Positions 1-6,150 of a stretch of 10,029 nt of DNA are shown one piece after another. The position numbers and the translations under genes were made by a program. Where the stretch lies: NCBI GenBank assembly GCA_036521875.1, contig DATDGX010000128.1:1-10029 (forward strand). Reading direction: 5' to 3'. The stretch is from DATDGX01 sp036521875. Its GTDB lineage: Bacteria; Desulfobacterota; Binatia; Binatales; Binataceae. The notes below the pieces were generated by a model. That model did not search any database. It saw only the letters and a program-made list of their open reading frames with translations, and was not told the origin of the DNA. How positions within the stretch are numbered: position 1 is the first letter of the stretch; each line of letters starts with the position of its first letter.

Positions 1-622
1 CATGTCATGCCACGGATGGAATCCCACCCAGCCGCTGTTCACCGATTTCAAGTTCCACAATATCGGCGTCTCGGCGCATCAGACGGACTTCGTGCCGCTC
101 GCGCGCAAGGCTTTGACGGTCCTCGCCACGGGCGGCAGCGAGCTGGACATTGACCGGCTGGCGATTCAGACCGATATGAGCGGGCTCGGCCGCTTCCTGG
201 TCACCAAGCAGCCGCACGATATCGGCGGATTTCGCACCCAGGGACTGCGCAACCTGCTGGTCACCGAGCCCTACTTCCATGACGGCTCGCAGGTGACGCT
301 GTGGGACACGCTCGATCACTACAATAAGGGAGGAGTCCAGAACCCCTACCTGGACGGCGGAATCGTGCCGCTCGGCCTTAGCGAGTCCGAAGAGGACGAC
401 CTGGTAAATTTCCTCTTCTCGCTCACCAGCCCCGAGTACACGCAGGTCTCGAAGGAAGAATACCAACGCCAGCTCACGCGCTCGAAGACCAACCGGCCAC
501 AGCGCGACACCGCGGCCGCGATGGGTCAGGCGGGACGCAATGGACCCGGCCTCGCCGGCCCGTTTGGTGATATCGGACCCGAGCAAACACTCCAAAACCC
601 GGCGCTGCTGGGCGGCAACTAG
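1..622 (+). CDS. Di-heme cytochrome c peroxidase / MauG family protein, C-terminal part (5' truncated by window edge)
   Basis: The reading frame is already open at the left edge and ends with TAG at 620-622. The first visible residues are M-S-C-H, and the base before them is a c, so the motif can be completed as CxxCH (C-M-S-C-H) if the preceding codon is TGC; this would be the C-terminal heme site. Downstream come F-H-N-I-G-V and then the signature R-T-Q-G-L-R-N followed by E-P-Y-F-H-D-G-S (about visible residues 78-96), which is typical of the bacterial di-heme peroxidase/MauG family. The family uses periplasmic c-type hemes to reduce hydrogen peroxide or to oxidise protein or small-molecule substrates; which applies here cannot be told. 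The last 60 residues are a polar, Gly/Pro-rich tail with no recognised motif. The N-terminal heme domain and any signal peptide lie outside the window. The next gene begins 13 nt downstream on the same strand, which suggests an operon. Confidence 0.88.
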   Translation, partial: MSCHGWNPTQPLFTDFKFHNIGVSAHQTDFVPLARKALTVLATGGSELDIDRLAIQTDMSGLGRFLVTKQPHDIGGFRTQGLRNLLVTEPYFHDGSQVTLWDTLDHYNKGGVQNPYLDGGIVPLGLSESEEDDLVNFLFSLTSPEYTQVSKEEYQRQLTRSKTNRPQRDTAAAMGQAGRNGPGLAGPFGDIGPEQTLQNPALLGGN

Positions 623-635
623 GGGTCGGGAGTCA

Positions 636-1784
636 ATGGCGGCTAAGCACAAGAGCGTCGAGACCAAATTCATGGAGGAGCGCGAGCAGGTGATGCGCGC
701 GGTCCGCCGCCTCGATCGCCGGAGCTTCCTCAAGGTGGCAGGTGCGGCCGCCGGTGCCGTGCTCGCGCGCGGACTGCTGCCGCCACATACGTTCCAGCTA
801 GTGACCCTGGCTGACGCGGCAGTCGAAAAGGGTACCGGCGCCAACGGGATGGCGGGACAGCCGCCGTTCACCTTCGCTTACATCTCGGACACTCATCTAT
901 ATGAGCGCACGCTCAATCAGCGCTTCGTACGTGGCGCGACCAAAGCAGTCGAGGACGTGAACGCGCTCGACCCGCAGCCTGACTTCGTCTTTTTCGGCGG
1001 CGACCTTGCGCAGCTTGGCCGTCGCGCGGAGCTCGAGCTCGGCCGCGATATCCTGAAAGAAGTGAAAGCGCCGGTGAAGATGATGGTCGGCGAGCACGAC
1101 TGGTTCTTCGACTTGGGCGAGAGCTGGCAGGATTTGTTCGGGCCGCCCAAATACTCGTTCGACTGGAAAGGCGTGCACGTGGTGGTGCTGATGAGCGTGC
1201 ACGAGAAGGACTTCTGGACCGCGCGCAAGATGACGCCGGCTGAGCGGATGCAGACCGTCGCGGGACTAGACAACGGAATCCAGTCGCGCTTCGAAGTCGG
1301 CGACGACGATCGCAAGTGGCTGGCCGACGACCTCGCCAAGGTGCCGCATTCGACGCCGCTGGTCGTCTTCTCACACTCGCCGCTCTACAAATATTACCAC
1401 GACTGGAATTTCTGGACGGATGACGCCGAGCAAGTACAGGCAATTCTGCAACCCTATGACAAGGTGACCGTCATCCACGGCCATACTCATCAGATGCTGT
1501 TCAACCGCATCAACAACATCAGCTTCTATGGGATGCTCTCGACTGCGTGGCCGTGGCCGTACGCGCCCACTGGTCTGCCGACGCTGACGGTGCAGATGAA
1601 CCGCGCGGATCCGTTCGATCAGTTCGACGGATGCGGTGACGGACGCTTCGACGTTCGGGCCGACGGGCTGGTGGACAAGATTTACAACCTATGGGACCGC
1701 AACCCGGTCGGGGTCAAGGCGGACTATCTGGTGTCGATGGGCAAGAGCGATCGTCCGACCGTGCCGCAGTTCGCGAGTTACTGA
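636..1784 (+). CDS. Tat-exported calcineurin-like metallophosphoesterase
   Basis: This 382-residue protein has a twin-arginine signal: D-R-R-S-F-L-K at residues 27-33, followed by an Ala/Gly-rich hydrophobic stretch to about residue 48. It should be exported folded to the periplasm. The metallophosphoesterase motifs appear in order: D85-T-H87, G122-D123-L, G152-E153-H154-D155, S246-H247-S and H281-G-H283-T-H285. They would bind a di-metal centre that hydrolyses phosphoesters; the substrate is unknown. The usual Asn of the GNH[D/E] motif is Glu here (E153). The C-terminal region is Trp/Pro-rich (W-P-W-P-Y-A-P) and belongs to a conserved family I recognise only as a generic exported metallophosphoesterase. 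The ATG at 636 is chosen because it follows the previous stop by 13 nt, has GGGAG/AGGGG just upstream and gives a sensible Tat n-region. An in-frame ATG at 540 would overlap the peroxidase gene and ATG 672 is a shorter alternative. It lies between two heme-protein genes. Confidence 0.88.
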   Translation: MAAKHKSVETKFMEEREQVMRAVRRLDRRSFLKVAGAAAGAVLARGLLPPHTFQLVTLADAAVEKGTGANGMAGQPPFTFAYISDTHLYERTLNQRFVRGATKAVEDVNALDPQPDFVFFGGDLAQLGRRAELELGRDILKEVKAPVKMMVGEHDWFFDLGESWQDLFGPPKYSFDWKGVHVVVLMSVHEKDFWTARKMTPAERMQTVAGLDNGIQSRFEVGDDDRKWLADDLAKVPHSTPLVVFSHSPLYKYYHDWNFWTDDAEQVQAILQPYDKVTVIHGHTHQMLFNRINNISFYGMLSTAWPWPYAPTGLPTLTVQMNRADPFDQFDGCGDGRFDVRADGLVDKIYNLWDRNPVGVKADYLVSMGKSDRPTVPQFASY

Positions 1785-1816
1785 GGCGAGCCGAGCGCAA
1801 ACAAAATCAAATCAAA

Positions 1817-2581
1817 ATGACGCGCCGATCGAACTTGCTATTCCTGCTTCCTGCTTTCGCCGCTTTGTTAGGCGCGATTCTCATATTTCCTGGTGCGATC
1901 GAAGCGCAGCAGGCTCCCGTTCATTCGGCGCCGCAAGCCAAAGACGGCGGCGTGGTCATCATGCTTTGCGACGGCAAGACCAGTATCGAGGTGAAAGGCC
2001 TCAAACCGGGCCAGCCGATGTCGCATGAGCAGGCGCTCGCCGTGACGCGCGACCTGATGACGACTTGGCAACGCGCGCATCCACAACAAAAGTGGGAGAC
2101 GGCGCAGGCGAGTCCCCAATCGGCGGCTGCGTCAGCGCCGGAGGCGTCGGCACCGGCGTCGTCTTCATCGCCCGGCGCTGCGCTGGGCCTCGAGAACGCG
2201 CCCAAAGCCGTGGCTGGCGCTCAGCAGGGCGACACCTACGCCAGCTTCACGAATCGCGACTATATGATCTGGAAGACCGAGACCAACAAGTTCGTCGCGG
2301 ACGGCAAGCGCATCTTCCATAGCGACAAAGAGCTCGGCGGCACTATCGGCGTGAGCTGCGACATGTGCCATCCCGACGCGTCAAACACCCATCCTCAGAC
2401 CTATCCCAAATACCAGGTCCAGCTTCAGCGCGTGGCGCTGCTGCGAGACATGATCGACTGGTGCATCGAAAATCCGGTCAAGGGCAAGGCGCTCGATCCG
2501 AACGATCCGAAGCTGCGCGCGCTGGAGGCCTACATCCTCGCGCAGCGCAAAGGCACCCCGCTCAACTTCGGCCAGCACTGA
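1817..2581 (+). CDS. Exported mono-heme c-type cytochrome with SoxA-like C-terminal domain
   Basis: This 254-residue protein starts with a clear Sec signal peptide (basic M-T-R-R, hydrophobic residues 7-27, likely cleavage after A-I-E-A30). An Ala/Ser/Pro-rich low-complexity linker occupies about residues 95-125. The C-terminal domain carries one heme-attachment site, C181-D-M-C184-H185. About 30 residues later D-W-C216-I-E-N-P occupies the place where SoxA-type cytochromes carry their Cys axial ligand, so C216 may be the distal ligand instead of Met; that is inference. The fold suggests an electron carrier or small redox enzyme in the periplasm, perhaps a partner of the peroxidase encoded at the left edge. 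The ATG at 1817 is preferred over in-frame ATG 1691 because it places the signal peptide at the N-terminus and avoids overlap with the phosphoesterase. No strong Shine-Dalgarno is visible in the A-rich 32-nt gap, so translation may be coupled to the gene before it. Confidence 0.85.
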   Translation: MTRRSNLLFLLPAFAALLGAILIFPGAIEAQQAPVHSAPQAKDGGVVIMLCDGKTSIEVKGLKPGQPMSHEQALAVTRDLMTTWQRAHPQQKWETAQASPQSAAASAPEASAPASSSSPGAALGLENAPKAVAGAQQGDTYASFTNRDYMIWKTETNKFVADGKRIFHSDKELGGTIGVSCDMCHPDASNTHPQTYPKYQVQLQRVALLRDMIDWCIENPVKGKALDPNDPKLRALEAYILAQRKGTPLNFGQH

Positions 2582-2628
2582 AGCTGATTCGCGCCTCAGT
2601 CGAGATCGCGGCGCCGCAAAGGCAGAGA

Positions 2629-3288
2629 TTACGGAGAGGGAGTCCGACCGCGGTAACCCAGCGCGCGCTCCGCGATCGCGGAGAAATAGAAGAGCGCCAG
2701 GACCGGAGCGAAGTCGCGGATAATCGCCGACGCGAGCGTTGGCGCCAGCGCAAGCGCGATCACCAGCGCATAGTTGACTATCCCGCCCCAATGACCGAGC
2801 CGGCTTTTGACCGGACCCGCCGTGGACTTCGAGAGGACTACAGAATCGATCGCGTACTGCGCGAATGAAATCGCGATCAGGACCGGGATGTAGAATGGAA
2901 TCGCGCGCGCCGATGCCTCGCATGTGAGCGCGGCCAGCACGAAAGTCACGTCGGCGACGCCGTCGAGCCATCGGCCGGCATCGCCCGCAACGCCTAAGCG
3001 CCGCGCGATCCGCCCGTCGATGATGTCAGTCGCCGCCGCTCCGATCGCCAGCGCCGCGTACGCCAAGCGTCCCGTGTAGCCTGAGGATGCAAGCGCGATC
3101 CACGCGGCGGCGCCGGCAAATCGCGCCGCGCTCAGCGCGTTGGGGATCTGCGCCGTGAGCCCGGTAAGTGAGGACGGGGCGCTGCCGCCAGTCCCACGCG
3201 CGCTGCGGTCGCTTGGGGCATCCGATTGCTTTAGAATCGATTTCTTATGCCCGGCAAGACTTCCCGCACTATTCAGATCGTCAGCCAC
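2629..3288 (-). CDS. CDP-alcohol phosphatidyltransferase family membrane protein
   Basis: This 219-residue integral membrane protein carries the full family motif D88-x2-D91-G92-x2-A95-R96-x8-G105-x3-D109-x3-D113, which binds the divalent metals and the CDP-alcohol. The family transfers a phosphatidyl or phospho-alcohol group from a CDP-linked donor to an alcohol acceptor in phospholipid synthesis; this member's acceptor cannot be read from sequence. The preceding I-P-N-A-L-S-A-A-R-F is a typical entry to the first membrane helix, and several hydrophobic segments follow (about residues 57-86, 112-150 and 170-210). The start is GTG at 3288, with GAGGG only 3 nt upstream. The first 47 residues are hydrophilic and not part of the usual domain, yet I see no internal ATG, GTG or TTG before the core. 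The start therefore lies inside the first codons of the divergent phosphoesterase gene (42-nt overlap). Its stop converges on the cytochrome gene with a 47-nt gap that shows no convincing terminator. Confidence 0.82.
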   Translation of the reverse strand: MADDLNSAGSLAGHKKSILKQSDAPSDRSARGTGGSAPSSLTGLTAQIPNALSAARFAGAAAWIALASSGYTGRLAYAALAIGAAATDIIDGRIARRLGVAGDAGRWLDGVADVTFVLAALTCEASARAIPFYIPVLIAISFAQYAIDSVVLSKSTAGPVKSRLGHWGGIVNYALVIALALAPTLASAIIRDFAPVLALFYFSAIAERALGYRGRTPSP

Positions 3289-4221
3289 GGACCCTCATGC
3301 CTCGATGGCGTGATGGCGGCCGCCGCGATCGCGCGCTTCTACGAGGGCAGCCGCGTCCTTACGATTCTCGCCGGCAACAACGACAGCGATCGCGCGCTGC
3401 AGGGACTCGGGATCAAGTCGCGCGATGGCGCCGACGAGATTTGGATCACCGACCTGTCGTGGACCTCGACCGCTACCGCCGAGCGTCTCACTACGCTCGC
3501 CGGCCGCGGCGCAAAGGTCTACTGGATCGACCATCATCGCACCGCAGTCTCCCGCGCGGGCGCTCCCGAGTTCAAGGTGCCGTTCGCGGGCAAGGTGCTG
3601 TCGGAGGATTACTCGGCGGCGCGTCTCACCTACGATTACCTGAAGAGCTCAGCGGCGACGCTCGCGCCGGGCGGCGTCCCGGCGAGCTTCGAGGAGTTCC
3701 GCCGCTTCGTCGAAATCGCCGACGACCACGATCGCTGGGTGCATCAGATTCCCGAGTCATCGGACTGGGCGCTCGCGGTTCAGACGCTCGGCGGCACAGC
3801 GTCGTATCGCGAAATTCTGAAGCTCCATGAGCCGAAGATGTCGCGCAAGCTCAGGTCCGCGCTCGAGGCCGCGCGCGACGCGATGCGCCGCAGCCTCGAG
3901 CTCGCCTACGCGACGATGGTCGATCGCAAGCTCGACAACGGCATCACGATCCGCACCGCGTGCTGTTTCGGCTACTCCAGCGAAGTCGCGGCGCGGCTCT
4001 ATGAGGAGCAGCATCGCACCGTCGTCGCGCTGTTCGATCTGCGCAGCCAGGGCGTGAGTCTCCGCCGCAGCGCGGATTGCGAGATCGACCTGTCGGCGCT
4101 CGCCGAGTCGTTCGGCGGCGGTGGTCATGCCGCGGCGTCGGGATTTGCGATTCCCGATTTGCGACGCGTGCCAGCCGAGCGGCTGTCCGAGATTCTCGGC
4201 GATCGGCTGGCGACCGCCTAA
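3247..4221 (+). CDS. DHH/DHHA1 family phosphoesterase
   Basis: This 324-residue soluble protein has the DHH domain motifs in order: H14-G-P-S-C18-L-D20-G, T-D69 in W-I-T-D-L-S, the name-giving D95-H96-H97 in I-D-H-H-R-T, and D159-D160-H161-D162-R-W. The C-terminal DHHA1 substrate-binding domain ends with F289-G-G-G-G-H294-A-A-A-S-G-F300. Family members are metal-dependent phosphoesterases acting on short oligonucleotides, cyclic dinucleotide products or related phosphoesters (RecJ/NrnA superfamily); its exact substrate is not known. Motif I is a variant, with Cys18 where the first Asp of the usual HxxPDxD usually sits. The ATG at 3247 leaves seven residues before the first beta-strand and is well placed. 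There is no clear Shine-Dalgarno, but TAGAAT at 3232-3237 resembles a -10 box and would give an almost leaderless transcript; this is weak evidence. It is divergent to the phosphatidyltransferase and probably monocistronic, with 154 nt before the next gene. Confidence 0.88.
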   Translation: MPGKTSRTIQIVSHGPSCLDGVMAAAAIARFYEGSRVLTILAGNNDSDRALQGLGIKSRDGADEIWITDLSWTSTATAERLTTLAGRGAKVYWIDHHRTAVSRAGAPEFKVPFAGKVLSEDYSAARLTYDYLKSSAATLAPGGVPASFEEFRRFVEIADDHDRWVHQIPESSDWALAVQTLGGTASYREILKLHEPKMSRKLRSALEAARDAMRRSLELAYATMVDRKLDNGITIRTACCFGYSSEVAARLYEEQHRTVVALFDLRSQGVSLRRSADCEIDLSALAESFGGGGHAAASGFAIPDLRRVPAERLSEILGDRLATA

Positions 4222-4317
4222 TCCCCGAGAGCGACCAGGTTGACAAGGTGCAGATCGGCGGTCCTGGCGTAAGATCGCCCCTTGCCTCATATTTGGCGAC
4301 GCCGTAGACTTCGACTG

Positions 4318-4347
4318 ACTGGACGTTCAAATGACTGAACGTACAGT
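4318..4347. promoter_or_regulatory. Tandem operator-like palindrome upstream of the TetR gene
   Basis: Two copies of ACTGrACGTwCA occur 16 bp apart, starting at 4318 and 4334. ACGTTCA (4323-4329) and TGAACGT (4336-4342) form a perfect 7-bp inverted repeat around a 6-nt spacer, which extends to 12-bp half-sites with one mismatch. The second copy is itself the near-palindrome ACTGAACGTACAGT (4334-4347). The site ends 28 nt before the TetR start codon. This layout fits autoregulation by the TetR protein, with the pump operon controlled together. I could not place a convincing -35/-10 pair; TATCGT at 4359-4364 is only a weak candidate. Operator function is inferred. Confidence 0.55.
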
Positions 4348-4375
4348 ACAGTCTGGAGTATCGTAGTAAATTCCA

Positions 4376-4999
4376 ATGGCTTCCTCGCGCGAAGAGCTCA
4401 TCAAAGAGTACCGGGTCAACGAGATCCTGGAAGCGGCCCGACGCGTTATCGGCCGTCATGGTTTCGAGGGCACCACTATCGACCGGGTCGCCGAAGAGGC
4501 GCGCATCGCCAAGGGCACCATCTATCTCTACTTTCCCAAGGGTAAGGTTGACCTGCTGCATGCCGCGGTCTTCGAAGGGCTGCGCGCGATCATGGCTGAG
4601 ACCCACAAGCTGGACCGGCCGCAGGACCCGCCGCTGGAGCGGGTCCGCCATTTCGTTCTGGGCCAGTTCCGGATCCTGAGCTCGCACCAGGATTTCCTCA
4701 AAGCCTTCGAACTCGACAAAAGTTTCGTGACCTTCGCGCCCGGCGATGCCCTCGGCGAAAAGCTGCGAAGCCTGCTCAGCGAATACCTGGACTACGCCGC
4801 GTCGATTCTGGAAGCCGCGGCGCGCGGCGGCGCGATTCGTCCCGTCGATCCGAAATTCGCGGCCTTCATTCTGTCAGAGATGACGACGGCGTGTTTGCGC
4901 CGGCGCCTGATCGGCCTCGCGGACACCCCGGTCGAAGACGATGCGGAGGCGCTGCTCGACTTATTTCTCAGAGGAGTACAGGCCGCGCCATGCGGATGA
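4376..4999 (+). CDS. TetR/AcrR-family transcriptional regulator of the adjacent efflux operon
   Basis: This 207-residue protein has a standard TetR N-terminal DNA-binding domain. R-x-x-E-I-L-E-A-A covers helix 1. The helix-turn-helix spans about residues 33-53 (T-T-I-D-R-V-A-E-E-A then A-K-G-T-I-Y-L-Y-F) and is followed by K-V-D-L-L. The segment usually written YFxSKEEL reads Y-F-P-K-G-K-V-D-L here. The helical C-terminal half (residues 65-200) is the variable ligand-binding and dimerisation domain, so the inducer cannot be predicted. It lies directly upstream of an RND pump operon and its 3' end overlaps the fusion-protein gene by 10 nt, so it is most likely a local repressor transcribed with the pump and relieved by a pump substrate. 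The ATG at 4376 is the first in frame; GGAG at 4355-4358 is too far away to be a good ribosome site. A tandem palindrome just upstream is the probable operator. Confidence 0.92.
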   Translation: MASSREELIKEYRVNEILEAARRVIGRHGFEGTTIDRVAEEARIAKGTIYLYFPKGKVDLLHAAVFEGLRAIMAETHKLDRPQDPPLERVRHFVLGQFRILSSHQDFLKAFELDKSFVTFAPGDALGEKLRSLLSEYLDYAASILEAAARGGAIRPVDPKFAAFILSEMTTACLRRRLIGLADTPVEDDAEALLDLFLRGVQAAPCG

Positions 5000-6150
5000 C
5001 GCCGTCGAAATACCTGCGATCGCTTACGACGGCCGCGCCATTCTCGGCAGCGCCCGCGCTCGGGCTTGCCGCCTTGATGGCTATGATATTGGCCACGATG
5101 ACGCTGACCGGATGCCGCCAGCCGGCGTCGGCCGCCTCCAGCAATCTCAACCAGCAGGCGGGGCCGCAGCGGGTGATCGTCGCGGTCGCAACCGTGCGCG
5201 AGCAGAATCTGGAACGCACCGAGGAGGTGCAGGGCGCCCTGTTTCCCAAGGAGCGCGCGGTGCTCGCTGCCAATGTCGAGGGCACTATCGCCTCTATCTC
5301 CGCCGACTTCGGCGACGCGGTCGTGCAGGGACAGGTGCTGCTCAAGATCGATCCGCGCGAGGCGCAGCTTCGGGTCGATTCCGCGCAGGCTGCGCTCGAC
5401 CAGGAGCGCGCCAAGCTCGCCAACTCGCGCGCCGCTTACAACCGCGCCGTGGAACTGAAGAACGAGCAGATGATGTCGGCGCAGCAGTTCGATCAGCTCT
5501 CCGCGCAGCTCCGTATCGACGAAGCCGACACCGAGTCGGCCGAGAAGGCGCTCGCGATGGCGCGCAAAAAGCTCGGCGACGACTCGATCACGGCGCCGTT
5601 CGCCGGCTCGGTGCAAAAACGGATGGCCTCGCTGGGCGAGTACGTGATGCCGGGCAAGCAACTTTACGAATTGATCGCGACCGACCCTATCAAGCTCCGC
5701 TGTCCGATGCCGGAGCGCTTCGTGCCGCTGGCGAAAATCGGGATGCCGGTGCAACTCACTATCGACGCCAAGCCCGGTGCGACCTACACCGGCACAATCA
5801 CCCGGATCGCGCCGGCCCTCGACGAAACCAGCCGCACGCTGCTGGTCGAGGCGGAGGTGCGCAATCCTGACGGCGCGCTCAAGCCCGGCTATTTCGCGCA
5901 CGTGACGATGAATCTCGGCGAGGACCGCGCGCTGTTGGTGCCGCAGAGCGCGATCCTGCGTTACGCGGGCGTCGCGCGCGTGTTCGTAGTGCAGAACGGC
6001 GCGGTGCATACGCGCGAAGTCGAAACCGGAACGATTGTCGGCGACCGCATCGAAATCACCAAGGGGCTCAACGCCGGCGAAAAAGTCGTCATCACCGATA
6101 TCGACCGGCTCGCCGACGGCGCGCCCGTGATCGCCCAGGAGCAGTCGTGA
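4990..6150 (+). CDS. RND efflux membrane fusion protein (periplasmic adaptor lipoprotein)
   Basis: This 386-residue protein begins with a lipoprotein signal: a hydrophobic stretch at residues 21-38 and lipobox L-T-G-C42, so Cys42 is expected to be lipidated. The adaptor architecture follows: a barrel-sandwich (lipoyl) half near V96-E-G-T-I, an Ala/Gln/Glu-rich alpha-helical hairpin at about residues 120-192, the second lipoyl half around I200-T-A-P-F-A-G206, a beta-barrel region and a membrane-proximal domain to the end. It links the inner-membrane pump to an outer-membrane channel. ATG 4990 is chosen because GAGGAG (4971-4976) lies 13 nt upstream; ATG 4996, which overlaps the TetR stop as ATGA, is an equally plausible coupled start and changes only two residues. 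The stop overlaps the pump gene start as GTGA. Confidence 0.93.
   Translation: MRMTPSKYLRSLTTAAPFSAAPALGLAALMAMILATMTLTGCRQPASAASSNLNQQAGPQRVIVAVATVREQNLERTEEVQGALFPKERAVLAANVEGTIASISADFGDAVVQGQVLLKIDPREAQLRVDSAQAALDQERAKLANSRAAYNRAVELKNEQMMSAQQFDQLSAQLRIDEADTESAEKALAMARKKLGDDSITAPFAGSVQKRMASLGEYVMPGKQLYELIATDPIKLRCPMPERFVPLAKIGMPVQLTIDAKPGATYTGTITRIAPALDETSRTLLVEAEVRNPDGALKPGYFAHVTMNLGEDRALLVPQSAILRYAGVARVFVVQNGAVHTREVETGTIVGDRIEITKGLNAGEKVVITDIDRLADGAPVIAQEQS

Noticed and set aside
2608..2617. GCGGCGCCGC palindrome between the convergent cytochrome and phosphatidyltransferase genes
   Set aside because: It has no loop or T-tract, so it is not a plausible terminator; short GC palindromes are expected by chance in this DNA.
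4142..4164. Nine-base direct repeat GATTTGCGA, twice with 14-nt period
   Set aside because: It lies within the conserved end of the DHHA1 domain and is adequately explained by coding sequence.
4240..4275. TTGACA (4240-4245) as a -35 box upstream of the TetR gene
   Set aside because: The only -10-like sequence downstream, TAAGAT at 4270-4275, is 24 nt away, and nothing suitable lies at 16-18 nt.
4792..6009. 405-codon minus-strand frame opposite the adaptor gene
   Set aside because: It has Arg/His-rich composition and no recognisable motif, and it lies entirely opposite the TetR 3' end and the adaptor gene.
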